Below, piece after piece: positions 1 to 14,111 of a stretch of 64,000 nucleotides of DNA. The DNA is from Hyperoplus lanceolatus (lineage: Eukaryota > Chordata > Actinopteri > Uranoscopiformes > Ammodytidae). Below the pieces are notes generated by a model. The model made no database searches, was not told where the DNA came from, and saw nothing but the letters and a program-made list of their open reading frames with translations. The translations under genes and the position numbers were made by a program. Within the stretch, counting starts at the first letter, position 1. The number at the start of each line of letters is the position of its first letter. The stretch covers positions 11,037,501-11,101,500 of the forward strand of contig CM049402.1 of NCBI GenBank assembly GCA_026929865.2, written 5' to 3'.

Positions 1-79
1 ATTAGAAGTCGCTGGCTCAACATTGTGCAATACATTTACCTGAGGGTAAAACTCTTTAGAAGTGTGGAAGCAGCACAAG

Positions 80-135
<56 letters not shown>

Positions 136-445
136 AAGGCTACTTAACATAGGCCTATACGTTATTTTGAATACCTAACTCGATAATATGTAGCCTACTC
201 AACATTTTTTAAATACTTTTTCAAAATACCTTATTTATTGTAAGCGTATCTTTTTTTTAGATGAGTGATCTATCAAAGGGTTATGTAGCCTTGAAACTAT
301 ACCACAACTACCGTTTGTGAAATTCAATAATAAATACAGCTACAGTGTTAAAAGCCAACCATAGGCCCACTGGTAGAAATAGTTTTACATAATAATAAAA
401 AAGCTTCATTGTGGGCGAAGCTAACTTTAAAAACCAATCATAAAG

Positions 446-490
<45 letters not shown>

Positions 491-1819
491 GCTGATCTCA
501 TAGTATACTTGCATATTCATTTGCAAATAACACGTCCATCATAGCAAAGGAAGTTCACGCACACACCTATACACAAAGACTCACAGAAATACATAATCAT
601 TTATGTAGACCTTGATGCATGTATCAGTTTTTACTTTGGCCTGTCTTGTATTGTTCGTTTGCTGCACCCCTCTCTTTAATCTTTAACCAGGAACGAGCTG
701 ACGTCACTTTTCTGTTTCTTGGTAAATTTGCTCTTTTCATTCAACACATGGTTCTTAAAGTATGTCTTACTTTTGAACTGAATCAGACAATAGCTCACAG
801 GCCAATCATCGATGCGTAAAGTAACTTCATCATGTATTTATAGTAGTTGTGCACCTTGGAGTGTTGCATCGGTTTAGCTCAGTGGTTACATCTGACACTC
901 AAACGTTTCCATTCTACGGTCCGTCCGCGGACTGAAGAGTTCAACCACGGGCGCTGTCCGATGTTTTTTTTTATTTGTTCACCAACTCCATCCAAAGTTA
1001 TTCAAGCATTTCCACCCTCAAACCTCAGCAAAAAAGCCTTTTTAAACAACAACAAATATTGACTTAGGAGAAATAACCCATCATGGTTGTGTTCTGACAC
1101 ACACACATTGAGCCATTACATTACTTTGTGATTTGCCCAGCTTTATAAACTCCGAATCTGACTTAAAATCAATCAATAAAAACACAGCTCCACTGTTTGT
1201 GTTGCCTTTTATACTTCGGATTTCAGTAGTTCTTGTTGTGGGCGTGTTGCTCTAGGGTGACATACAGGTATGTCTCCAGTAGAAGTCGCTGGCTCAACAT
1301 TTTGCAATGCATTGATTTACCTGAGGGAAAAATTGTTGAAGTGAGGAAGCAGAGCACTCACTTAAAATTGCACTATTACTTCTAGCTCAAAATAATAATA
1401 AAATACAATTGAGCAAACTTATTTTGAATACATAACTATGATCTTTACTGATAATTCCTATTTGACAGAAATGTTTTCATAGCCTACGTCATGTATTGTA
1501 AGCAATAATGCTGACCTAATCAATAAACTGCTTTTAAAGTTTAAATAATGTAACTTCTAAAGTACATACAACTACTGCAATGCAACAGAATATAATTACA
1601 TACAACCTTCAAATTGGGCCTGCTAATAATAGTAATAGCATTTACAAGAGCAGCTGCCCGTGAATGTTTAGTCTTTCTCCTTCTGTGATACGATTCAGAA
1701 AAAACTGCTCTTAAACACAGAGGTTTCAGACAAAACATCTGATTACAGCAAATCTACAATATAAACGCTGCATGAATTTCTCATTATTTAGCCAAAGTGG
1801 CTGTTATGCCGATTAATAT

Positions 1820-1833
1820 CCCGTAGATGGCGC
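1820..1833 (+). promoter_or_regulatory. CTCF-like / CSE-like box, relic alpha promoter 1
   Basis: The bases CCCGTAGATGGCGC resemble the CTCF core CCASYAGRKGGCRS in forward orientation, the orientation expected for Pcdh promoter elements. No variable exon follows within the next few hundred bases, so this looks like an orphan element. Similar boxes lie at 2399 and 3314. Confidence 0.35.
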
Positions 1834-2398
1834 ACAAAGACCACAGATAGATTACAGACTGCAGAAGAATAATGGCCTCTGATGGGGACAAGGCAACCAC
1901 TGCTGAAACTTCATTGGCAAATACTGATCGGTGCTTATCCAGTTGCTTATAGTATATGGTACATCAGATTAGAAATGTATTTTAAATCATGTTTTACACA
2001 TCTGTGTCTCTTCCACTAAACAATATAACACTCCTCTACAGCCACAATGCACACTATAAGCCCACTGGTAAAACTATTACTAGCCTACATTGTAACAACG
2101 TATCTTTATTGTGTACGATGCTAACATTAAAAATCAATCTAATGTAGTTTTAGTGTCTAGTTTTCCAGGGACATTGATCATGTATTGACAGGCAAGAGAG
2201 CATTTCCATTAGTCCATTACATTTAAAATAAATGAATACAAAGTTTAATACAATTTACTTCAGAACGATGCAGACAACTGCTTATAAACAAAGAGATTTT
2301 AGACAAAACATCTGAAGATACCATATTTAGTCCTACAATATAAACGCTGCCTGAAGTTCTCGTTCTTTAGCCAAAGTGGATGTTATGCCGATAAATAT

Positions 2399-2412
2399 CC
2401 AATAGATGGCGC
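2399..2412 (+). promoter_or_regulatory. CTCF-like / CSE-like box, relic alpha promoter 2
   Basis: CCAATAGATGGCGC sits in the second copy of the duplicated block and is followed by the same ACAAAGACCACAGA context as the box at 1820. No exon follows. Confidence 0.35.
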
Positions 2413-3028
2413 ACAAAGACCACAGACAGATTTCAAACTGTGGACGACTAAAGGCCTCTGATGGGGAAAAGGGGCAATAACCATGAATGAAGACATGCAC
2501 TGCTGGTCTGAGACATAGCCATGGTGAGGAAGACAAACCTTGGGTGATCATCATGTCATCTTATTTGTTGTAAAGTAGACTATAGTTTTCTCCTAGCACA
2601 TTGTTTATGTTTGTGTGCCGATACATCATATACTCAACTCCTAGTCATATATCGTGTATGTGTAAATACCCCACTGCCTATAGTGTAGTGTGCTTTCAAT
2701 CATTGGTTTCAAATGTGGATCAGGCTGGAACAACCTTAAGGTCAAAAGTCAAGGTTAAGATGTGCAATGTAGCAGGTTTTGGTGACAGTAGGTGCAGAAA
2801 AACAACATAGGTAATCATCCCTGTGGCTGGGCACTACTGGTATACAGGGATTATCAATCAATAATAGAAATATATCAACACTCTGGGCTATTTATTTCAT
2901 AAATGTATCCTAGTTGTACAATAGATTGAATACATTATAATCTGTATCAATCAATTGCTATATATATCTTTTGCTGTAAATGTGTTCTCTGAACTCTTAT
3001 ATATATTAAGAATTTCATCCAAATCTTC

Positions 3029-3084
<56 letters not shown>

Positions 3085-3190
3085 TTGGTTGGTTGGTTAT
3101 GATTATTGATAAGGTAAAAACAAGTCTATTTATACTTTGCCTTTTTATAAGGCTCTTCGATTGCTCTTGTTAATGAGAAAAGTCACCGAG

Positions 3191-3290
3191 ATTACACTAG
3201 GCCTATTATAGGTAATAAGTATAATACATAAGTATTACACTAGGCCTATTATAGGCAATAAGTATAATACTTATTGCCTTATTGCCATAC
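3191..3290. repeat. Short tandem duplication with embedded palindrome
   Basis: Two 37-bp copies (3191-3227 and 3234-3270) differ by one base. The second is extended into the palindrome GGCAATAAGTATAATACTTATTGCC (near 3255-3285). This is simple structural sequence with no evident function. Confidence 0.7.
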
Positions 3291-3313
3291 AACTCTACCT
3301 TACCGGGTAGTAT

Positions 3314-3327
3314 CCAATAGATGGCGC
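3314..3327 (+). promoter_or_regulatory. CTCF-like / CSE-like box, relic alpha promoter 3
   Basis: This is a third copy of CCAATAGATGGCGC, followed by CACAAGATCACAT. The nearest downstream variable exon begins 2.86 kb away, too far for a normal Pcdh promoter box, so it is probably orphan. Confidence 0.35.
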
Positions 3328-3330
3328 CAC

Positions 3331-5640
<2,310 letters not shown>

Positions 5641-5791
5641 ATCTGGCTCTGACGTCTGGTGTCAAATTTACGCCTTCTCGTATCTTTTATGGGTCAGCGG
5701 AACAGACATGAGGATGGGAAAGGGTTAAACGTCTACAGTAATTAGAGTCGCACTTGGCGTCGGCGTCCTCCAATACGTAGCTGTGCTCACA

Positions 5792-5792
<1 letters not shown>

Positions 5793-5872
<80 letters not shown>

Positions 5873-5885
5873 GCGCGCGCGCGCC
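5793..5885. repeat. Compound (CT)n-(CA)n-(CG)n microsatellite
   Basis: A (CT)n run to 5862 is followed by CA and then CG dinucleotides. It lies about 300 bp before the alpha C-type start codon, within the presumed promoter or 5' UTR. The alternating CG/CA part is a sequence type that can adopt left-handed DNA (inference). Confidence 0.9.
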
Positions 5886-6184
5886 TCCCCACCAGCTCCT
5901 CCGAGCGTCTAATACACTGGAATATCAAAGCGCGAGCCTCCCCCTGTTCACACACCACCAGTGTTTCGCGTGGAGCACAACAGAGACGGACAGAGTCTTC
6001 TTTTTTCTCTCTACTCCTGTTTCTGCCGCTTAACTATTCAGTAAAGTTAGCAACACACATATAGGTTACAAAGTTAGATCTGAAGATAATTTTTATGTTT
6101 TATTATTTGGAACAGGGTGCACAGATGAATGACTTTATGCGGCGGAAGATGTCCGGGTGAGGTGATTTTACGCACGCCGCTGAA
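5886..6184 (+). promoter_or_regulatory. Presumed promoter/5' UTR of the alpha C-type exon
   Basis: This is a GC-richer stretch directly before the start codon. No GGCGCT or GTCGCT box of the kind found before gamma exons is visible. In mammals alphaC2 also lacks the conserved promoter element, so this fits a C-type exon. A short upstream frame lies at 6125-6160 (ATG AAT GAC ... GGG TGA, 11 codons) ahead of the main ATG. Confidence 0.4.
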
Positions 6185-8707
6185 ATGGATCAGAGACTCT
6201 CCAGAGGCAGTTGGGTTCCAGTGACTGGACTGGTTATATGTCTGCTTCTGTGTGCCTGTGTAGTGGACCTGGTTCTTGCGCAAATTCGGTACTCCATCCC
6301 CGAAGAGCTGGAGCATGGAGCTTTTGTGGGAAACATCGCCGAAGACCTGGGCTTGGATGTGGCTAGGCTGTCTGCCCGTCGGTTTCGTATAGTCTCCGGC
6401 GCAAAGAAGCAGTATTTAGAAGTGAACTTAGAGAACGGCATTCTCTTTGTCAACGAAAAGATAGACAGAGAGGAGCTGTGTGAACGCAGCCCGAACTGCT
6501 TTTTACACTTACAAGTGGTTATTGAAAACCCATTAGAACTGTACAGAGTGGAAGTGGAGATTTTGGACGTGAATGACAACTCCCCCAGTTTTCCATGGAG
6601 CGAGTTTAACATTGACATCACAGAGTCGGCTGCGACCGGCTCCTGTTTCCCGTTAGAGAGCGCACAAGACCAGGATGTGGGCACCAACTCTCTACGCTCC
6701 TACCAGCTAAGCGCGAACGAGCACTTCATACTGAATATCCAGACGCGCAATGATGGGAGCAAGTTCGCTGAGCTTGTGTTGGACACGCCACTGGACCGGG
6801 AACAGCAGAAAAAGCACGAAATGGTTCTGATTGCCTTTGACGGGGGGTCACCGGAACGCTCTGGGACAGCATTGATAACAATCACAGTGTTAGATGCAAA
6901 CGATAACGTGCCCATATTTGACCGCTCAGTCTACCGGGCGAGACTGGTGGAGAACGCTCCGCGGGGTACGCTGGTGCTGAAGCTGAACGCCACAGACCTG
7001 GACGAGGGCTCGAACGGGGAGGTCACCTACGCGTTTAGCGGGCACGCACCGCTCAAGGTGCGCGAGCTATTCAACGTGGACCCGTACACGGGTGAAATCC
7101 GAGTGAAGGGCGTTGTGGACTATGAGAAAGCCAGTGTGTATGAGCTGTATGTGCAGGCGAAGGACAGGGGACCTTCGGCTGTGGCAGTACACAGTAAAGT
7201 GCTTGTGGACATCCAGGATGTGAACGACAACGCACCCGAAGTCATTCTCACTTCAGTGTCCACTCCTGTTCAGGAAGACGCGCCGCCAGGCACGGTGATA
7301 GCTGTCATCAGCGTCATGGACCGGGATTCGGGAGAGAACGGGAACGTCGACTGCCAAATACCGAGCAACGTTCCCTTTCAGCTCCACTCGTCTTTTAAAA
7401 ACTATTACACTCTGGTGACGAGCGACTTCCTCGACAGGGAAACGGTGTCCGAGTACAACATCACCCTCACAGCGCGGGACCTGGGCACTCCGTCGCTCTC
7501 CACCAGGAAAACAATCGTCGTCCAAGTGTCTGACATTAATGACAACCCCCCGCGGTTCTCTCAGCCGTCATACACTGTCTATGTGACCGAGAATAACGCC
7601 CCCGGCGCTTCCATTTGCACTGTAAGTGCATTCGACCCCGATTCTAACCAGAACGCCTATCTGTCTTATTCCATTCTCGAGGGTCAGATTCAGGGCATGC
7701 CCGTGTCCACTTATGTCTCAATCAACTCTGACAATGGCAATATCTACGCACTGCGCTCCTTTGATTATGAGCAACTTAGAAACTTTCAGATTCTGGTCCA
7801 GGCGCAGGACGCTGGTTTCCCTCCGCTGGCCAGTAATGTCACCGTCAACGTCTTTGTCTTAGATCAGAATGACAATGCACCTGTAATTGTATCCCCGCTG
7901 CCAAAGAACGGCACCGTTGCCACAGAGGTGGTTCCGCGGTCAGTAGACGCTGGGTATCTGGTTACTAAAATAACAGCGCTGGACGCGGACGCGGGGCAAA
8001 ACTCCCGGCTGTCCTATCAGTTGTTACAGGCTACAGACCCTGGGCTGTTCAGCGTGGCTCTGTACACGGGTGAGATAAGGACTATTCGCCGGCTAGTGGA
8101 GAAAGACACCACGAGACAAAGACTGGTAATAGTAGTCAAGGACAACGGGCAGCCGCCGCTCTCCGCCACCGTCTCTATTGTGCTCACGGTGGTAGACACC
8201 GTGCCCGAGTCTCTGTCAGATTTCGGAGACCTCACACTCAGCCCACAGCCCCCCTCAAACCTCGCTCTCTACCTGATCGTGTCGTTGAGCACGATATCTT
8301 TAATATTCCTGGTGGCAATTATCGTTCTGGCCGGGGTCAAGTGTTACAAGGACAGGGAGACCATCAGCGGGTACAACCTCCCCCCGTTCGCCTGCTGCTG
8401 CTGCGGGGGGTTTCAGCCAGAGCCACCCCCGGAGGTGTTCAAAAAATCCAACCTCAACCTGCAGATTTCCTCCGCGGCCAAAGTGCCCACGAACTGCATG
8501 GAAGTGAACGGAAACAGCAGCCTCTCGCAGTCCTACTGTTACAAAGTGTGCCTGACCCCCGAATCTGCCAAAAGTGACTTTATGTTCCTGAAGCCGTGCA
8601 GCCCCGGCAGCACGCCGAGGAACAACGAGGCGAAGAGCGCAGAAAACTCGTGGAACTCGCACAGCCGGAGCGCATCTGTGAACAACGGAGCAACTACTCC
8701 CAACGAG
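6185..8707 (+). CDS. pcdha: Protocadherin-alpha C-type variable exon (alphaC2-like)
   Basis: The exon encodes a single-pass homophilic adhesion receptor of the neuronal surface, 841 codons ending in phase 0 at the donor GAG|GTACAG. Residues 1-32 form a signal peptide. EC1 starts at [13 protein letters not shown]. Six EC repeats follow with calcium motifs DVNDNSP, DANDNVP, DVNDNAP, DINDNPP and DQNDNAP plus DRE and [10 protein letters not shown] membrane helix lies at about 691-718. The tail has a CCCC cluster and a block [20 protein letters not shown] close to alphaC-type tails as I remember them. It is the last variable exon before the alpha constant exons 2.7 kb downstream. EC1 has SGA where many alpha isoforms carry RGD. 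The first ATG in good context was taken as the start. Which of the two fish Pcdh clusters it belongs to cannot be told here. Confidence 0.9.
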
Positions 8708-9404
8708 GTACAGTGAGACAGGGTCGTACAGTGGAATCTGCGATATGGTATAATACAAAACGCGAGAGCTCATGTTGTTTCAATTTCCATTCAAATCCGA
8801 CCATTTCACTCGCTGCTATAACGAAATCAATCTGAGTTCTTTATCTGACACGCATCTAGACTGTGACATTCTCCCCTGAAGGTCAAATCGTGCATGCCAG
8901 ATAGAATAAAACTAAACTTGATCAAAAGCTGTGCAAAACCATGGCATTTCTCCTCTCATCTCCTTGTTGAGAAGTTTAAATAGGTTGTATCGACTGTTTT
9001 TATAATAATCGACACAATTTGCCCCTAATATTGCAGTCTATGATAGTGTTGATAAGAGACGACAGGAAATAACATTGTACTTGACGTGTCAATGATAGTG
9101 TAAAAGCCTATCAAGGAAAGATAGAAAGGAGAAGGTGCGCGCATAATATGTTATTATCATCTGAAAGAACTGAGATATCAATAACTCTGTGGTAGGAAGA
9201 GGAGCTGTAGCTCATGTTGACTCCTCTATTCAGTCTTGGTAACATTTCCAGGTGTTTTTTTACGACAGGTTTTTTTTTCAAATTAATTACACGTGGAAAA
9301 TAGCTTTTCTTAACAATTCATGGGTTTAATTATAGTAGTTTGTGGCCTGTGAGATTAATGTGTATATCATCCAGAGGCATTGCCACACACTCTTCATCCA
9401 ATGA

Positions 9405-9405
<1 letters not shown>

Positions 9406-9486
<81 letters not shown>
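9406..9486. repeat. (CA)n microsatellite
   Basis: About 40 CA units inside the alpha intron. Confidence 0.95.
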
Positions 9487-9488
<2 letters not shown>

Positions 9489-9898
9489 GCTCCCAGCACA
9501 CCTACATGAGTTTGGACAAAAAAACAAAGTCAAGGTTATATACACGACGGACAAGGTGAATGGCAGTTGCTTTAATTCATCATCCTTGGGTTCAGACAAT
9601 TCTTGTTCGACCTGTCGGGTTAGAGAAGCGCCTTCTCGTTCTCAGACTAACAATATAGGACAGATAACCCCACTAACTATGCCTCAAGGGCACAAGCACG
9701 GCTGGACCATTATACTACACACAATGTGGCGTATTCGCAAGGGGGGGCCTGCCCATTATTGATGAAAAATGGCAAATGGTCTGTTTTGGGGAGACATGGG
9801 AGGACATCCAGAGGGGAGGGGGCAAGGACATGGCTGGACGCAGACGTGGGCCGCCTGTAGATTGGCGCCGGCGTTATCCTTCCTTAGAATGCGAGGGG

Positions 9899-9973
<75 letters not shown>

Positions 9974-9998
9974 CGAGAGAGCGAGAGAGAGAGAGAGA
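9899..9998. repeat. (GA)n microsatellite
   Basis: About 50 GA units, with a few GC interruptions near the 3' end. Confidence 0.95.
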
Positions 9999-11377
9999 TG
10001 TGGCTTCATATTTGTCTACCAAGGGTGGGGAAGAGAGAAACGGTGAAGGAGGAGGGGAAGGAAGGAGACAAGGAGAAAGGAGATTTACGGAGGCACGATA
10101 TACACACCAGTGTTTTCTAATTCTAAAACACGGGGCAGCAGACCGTACATATGTGCCTCATGCTCATTGTCGACTCCCCGTTTTCATCAAAACGTGTATA
10201 GGGACAAAGACTCAGAGCCACGATACCAGGCATACTGACAAATGTCATTTCGGTCACTGGCACATCCACCCCTGGCCACAAGAGGGTTTTCGAGGTCACG
10301 GTGATTGTTTTTGCCTTCAGCTATATGCTCCACCAGGAGAAAGTGTCCTTCCTGTCGTTAATTGGTTATCTTAATTCACCCCGGTGGTGTCCCTAAGCAT
10401 ACCCACATGAGTCGTCGCGAGGCCGTCAGTGACACATTAAATCTCAATGGCAAATGGAAGTGAAGCTTTATGAGCATTACACAAAGTAAGTGCGCAGGGC
10501 TGCACGTTGACGAATTGAAGGCGAAGGGAGAGGTTGAACACACATCCAGGCGTGTAAGACACGCAGGACAGGTGCGTGCACGAGTGTATTCGGTGTCAGT
10601 GTAAGGCCGACTTGGGTTGTGCATATACAGCTACAATGACTGCAAACTTTTTAAGGTTCTCTGTGAGACTTTTAATTAAAAACCTTGCTTGAGGAGCATC
10701 AGGCAAATATTAATGTAAAATGATGCAGAAAATCCACAAAACAATGACGTGTGTAATTTTCTTAATTTCCTCCCTGGCACGGTTTCCTTTGAAGATTAAA
10801 ATCATGTTTCGTTTCATCCCGGTGGGGTTCTAATTGGTTTTGTGCGTACTTGGCGAGGAGTGTATTTTGAATACCGATTCTAATAATACGCTTACCACGC
10901 ATTCTCCTTGTTAGCAACTTTAAGTGAATTAATAGAGCGTGGAATCCATTCTATGAGAGTCAGACCAGGAATTAATATCACTCGGGTGCTCTCCTTCACC
11001 CCACCCGCCGCACCACAGAGGATAAAAGCAAAAATTAAGTGGCAGGCAAGTCGTAGCTGAAGGCAATAACAACTCCGATGTTGTTCCGTCAAACATCCAC
11101 AGGGAGGCAGCCGCGATCCATGTAAGAGAGTCATGTCTCCATTTCAGGACGAACACAGAGACAGACTGTTCCTCATGTCAATTATCGCTGACCTGTCCTC
11201 TACTGATTCCAGAGGACAGACTGCACAGGCGTAGTTTGTTATCAAACCCTATTTCAAAGAGGGAGATTTCTCAAAATACACATGGACAGTGACAGTGTGC
11301 TACTATGTGCTTTTACAAGGGGGTTTCATCATTTTTATTACGTTGAAATTAAGTTATGTATTTTCTTCTCCACACAG

Positions 11378-11436
11378 CTGAAGCAGCCAAACACAGACTG
11401 GACTCTCACAAAGAATCAGAACTCCTCCATTAAAAG
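11378..11436 (+). CDS. pcdha: Protocadherin-alpha constant exon 1
   Basis: A 59-nt exon between acceptor CACACAG and donor GTAACC. It continues the variable exon in phase 0 with LKQPNTDWTLTKNQNSSIK, matching the conserved PRQPNPDW opening of the mammalian alpha constant domain. It ends two bases into a codon. Every alpha variable exon should splice here. Confidence 0.9.
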
Positions 11437-11662
11437 GTAACCTTTTGACCTTTGCACTTTGTCAATGTAAAACAACCTTACATTTTTCTCAGTATCACAT
11501 TGTACTGTATACTGTCAAGTATGATGCCTACAAAATGATCTAAATAATATATGTAAATATATATATATATATTTTAAAAAAACATGTTAAAATGGATAAA
11601 AGACAGGGAGCTAACATATGAATAAAGCATGCTGTCATTACAGACTGATATCTTTTTTGCAG

Positions 11663-11790
11663 TTACAACTCAATCAACATGGATGGCACCCTCATGCGTA
11701 AGGCCATGCATGCAGACCCAGAAAACTATGTCACTTCCATGGGACCTGGACAATACTGGACCTGGGGTACTCATATGAGAGGCCCGAAAG
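11663..11790 (+). CDS. pcdha: Protocadherin-alpha constant exon 2
   Basis: A 128-nt exon between acceptor TTTTTTGCAG and donor GTACGA. The incoming AG plus T gives Ser, followed by YNSINMDGTLMRKAMH and ending GTHMRGPKG, with one base carried over. The 226-bp intron before it and the 438-bp intron after it are compact. The GPGQYW segment corresponds in position to the GPGGPDQQWP segment of mammalian constant exon 2. Confidence 0.88.
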
Positions 11791-12228
11791 GTACGAGAGG
11801 CCAAACACAAAAACGGCCTGCGCCCACACCCCAAACATTACGGTTTACGTATGTATTTACATTTAAAATATATTCACCCAAACATCAGTATTGTATTGTA
11901 TAAGACATAGTACAACTCCTTGCTTTTATGATGTTGTGTTTTCTTTATTTGTTTCCTTAATTTGTTGCTATAGTCTTACATATCTTCACTACAAAAACAT
12001 AAGCAATGTTTTATCCACACCCCATCCTAATTGCTCTGTTTTTGTATGGTTTGTCACTGACCTCCTCTTTTGTGATATGTCATTGTTAATTGTTCAGATT
12101 GCAAAGCATTAAACATTGTTTTTTGAAAAATACTATTCAAATTAAAATGAACACTACAGTCACTCCAAGACAATACTGTATACTGAAGTACTTGCTTCTC
12201 TTCTCTCCTTACCTACGTCATACCACAG

Positions 12229-12554
12229 ATTACAAGATGTCTCCTTCAACCAGTGGGGTCCCCCCTCCGCGCCCTTGGACTCCCCGTTGCACACCTCCTC
12301 CCCAGCAGCAGCAGCCATCGATCCCTCCCCCCCCTCACCCTCACCCCCATCCCCACCCACACCCACCACCAGACTACCACCACAACGTGTACATCCCGGG
12401 GACACCGTCAGGCTTTTGCACCCTGAGGCCCACAGTACAGCGAAGTGAACTGGACGTCCACAATTCCTTCTCGACCTTTGGCAAGAAGCGGCGTCTTCAG
12501 ATGTCCCCCCAGGGAGAGGCTGCGATTATAAATAATGACCTATATAATGACTGA
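12229..12554 (+). CDS. pcdha: Protocadherin-alpha constant exon 3 with stop
   Basis: Acceptor CATACCACAG. The carried G plus AT gives Asp, then YKMSPSTSGVPPP, a low-complexity Pro/His tract (PPPHPHPHPHPHPPP), VYIPGTPSGFCTLRP, STFGKKRR and a stop at 12552-12554. The IPG.P and FITFGKK-like motifs are those of the alpha constant C terminus. The mammalian lysine-rich tail is absent and the protein ends NNDLYND. The constant domain totals 170 residues across the three exons and would act in the cytoplasm in shared signalling. Confidence 0.9.
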
Positions 12555-12991
12555 CATTTCAATGACTGTATGAATGCGTGGTTAAAATGATTTACAACTT
12601 CTTATGAAGGAATAGAGAGAGAAAATTCGATACACGAAATGAACACATGATGAACAGGTTGTGTGAAAAACAAGCGGATGCGCAATTCAAATAATGAAGG
12701 CTATTTATGAAACATGGCACTGCAACATGGCCAATTATAATTTAGACAATCAAACTGAAGCAGCAATTCCATTCAAATGCTTTGAAAGAGTATTAGTGGA
12801 CAATGCGTTTGCACATCTCAATGGATTTATATTTTTGTTTTCATGAAAAGAGGTGTTTTCTTTTTGTTTGCTAGCAGAGCTTGTTTGAATTTGACAAATA
12901 GTATGATACTGTATATGCAAGCTGCACCATGATGCAGATAACTGAAAAGACGGGGAGTTTACCCCACACATGTAATGTATACATTTATGAA

Positions 12992-12997
12992 AATAAA
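12992..12997 (+). terminator. Candidate poly(A) signal of the alpha transcripts
   Basis: An AATAAA hexamer 438 bp after the stop, followed by T-rich sequence. A second AATAAA occurs near 13243. Either could end the alpha mRNA. Confidence 0.4.
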
Positions 12998-13059
12998 GTA
13001 TTTTTTTCATATGGTCTTTCTTATGTCTCTTACACATGCAAGTGTGGCCTGCTAAAATT

Positions 13060-13420
13060 CAAGGCAAATCCCAACCCACGCACACTGATTCGGTCGAACT
13101 ACGCGCAAAAAGCAGTTAGATGTAAGTTTCACAGATCTATGTTTAATTAGCTTGAGTCAATTATTTTGGGGTGAAAAAGTTCCCTGGCTACTCCGACAAG
13201 TGTGGAAACCTTTTTGCCTCTGTAAGCTGTTTTCCACTGTGGAATAAACATAGTAAAATGCTAACATATGCTAATTGGAGTGCTTGCATTTCCATTTGCC
13301 CTCAGAGAATAGTTGGGTTCATTAACTGAACAAACAGAAAGCTCCTCTCTCGAAATATCACTTTAATTAAGACCACATACACGAATACAAGCGTCCGGGG
13401 AATGGAAGCTCAGCTCCAAA
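13060..13420. promoter_or_regulatory. Candidate noncoding regulatory element downstream of alpha
   Basis: A unique non-repetitive AT-rich stretch with homeodomain-like TTTAATTAGC and TTTAATTAAG and an octamer-like ATGCTAAT. Its position, 0.5-0.9 kb after the alpha constant exons, is where mammalian clusters carry a downstream enhancer. This is positional inference only. Confidence 0.25.
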
Positions 13421-14096
13421 TGCCACACCTGGATGTGAGCTAGGGGGCCTGTGGCTTCTCTCCCTGTGCCCTTTTACATCTTATTTCTCAGGGAATGAGT
13501 TCCCAACATCAACAGATGAGGGCTGGCCAGGAATGGGTAGGGTAATTAGGTCGTCGTATGACTCAGATTGAAAATAATTTCGTTAATAAGAAAAGGGGTG
13601 TCCGTAGAGAGCATGGAGAGGAGCAAGCTAACCTTCTCTGCCGTAAGGTGATCCATGGGGACGGCTGAAGGGACAGCAGTATTTAGGTCAGCTTGGCTTA
13701 TGTTCAGATGAGTGAGGGATGGAGCTTTGTACTTAAAGTGGTGCAGGGGTTTTCTTACAGGAAACCACTTGAAAGTTTAAAAACACAGTTATTTTAGGCT
13801 CAACAAAGTCTATTCAGAAACAAAACAAGAATCATGTCTTCACATGTAGAACAAACCAAAGAGGCACTAACACGTTTTTTTTAAAGCTGTTAGTGGTGAA
13901 ACTGTAGTGAAATTAAAGTGTTGTGTTTGCTGTAATTACTGGCATAAAAGGTAAAAAATCTCGAAGTCTGTTTCAACATTATACTCAACAGAAGGTAACT
14001 GTCATTTCACATGTTGGTCATTTCCATAGGGAGCTGTCCATAGACATGGTGCTGAATAGTGGTTATTTTCCAGCCAGCTGCAATTTCTTCAGTCGT

Positions 14097-14111
14097 CCAC
14101 CAGAGGGCGCC
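14097..14111 (+). promoter_or_regulatory. Strong CTCF-like motif
   Basis: CCACCAGAGGGCGCC matches the CTCF core CCASYAGRKGGCRS without mismatch. It lies 1.54 kb after the alpha stop. The orientation is forward, the same as the gamma promoter boxes. The mammalian HS5-1 enhancer sites are in reverse orientation, so equivalence is not established. Confidence 0.5.

Larger units (their letters stand above)
1..3330. repeat. Diverged duplicated blocks upstream of the last alpha exon, no complete gene
   Basis: No protein-coding exon is visible. The sequence at 4-75 recurs at 1281-1362 (shared core GAAGTCGCTGGCTCAACATT), 1708-1900 recurs at 2285-2475 (shared TATAAACGCTGC, TTTAGCCAAAGTGG and GATGGCGCACAAAGACCACAGA), and part of 350-420 recurs near 2050-2140. 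Inference: the stretch was made by tandem duplication of promoter/intergenic units of the alpha cluster whose exons have been lost. Simple TG tracts lie at 86-132 and 3031-3083, and a CA tract near 456-488. Confidence 0.5.
8708..11377 (+). other. Intron between alpha C-type exon and constant exon 1
   Basis: Donor GTACAG at 8708 and acceptor CACACAG ending at 11377. It holds a (CA)n tract at 9406-9486, a (GA)n tract at 9899-9998 and a CTCF-like CCACAAGAGGG at 10276-10287. A unique AT-rich stretch at 10640-11160 looks like a candidate conserved noncoding element (TTTAATTAAAAACC, ATTAATATCACTC). Alpha-cluster enhancers in mammals also lie in constant-region introns, but nothing here proves enhancer activity. 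Confidence 0.6.

Noticed and set aside
867-970. tRNA-like sequence GGTTTAGCTCAGTGGTTACA with a degraded B box
   Set aside because: Arms do not pair convincingly. At most it is an old tRNA-derived SINE remnant, too weak to annotate.
8300-8773. 157-codon antisense frame over the alpha C-type exon, and many antisense frames over the gamma exons
   Set aside because: Shadows of the real sense frames. They repeat in every gamma exon only because the sense sequence is shared.
9756-10374. Frames of Arg-Glu or Ser-Leu repeats, also at 5725-6064
   Set aside because: Products of GA/CT microsatellites.
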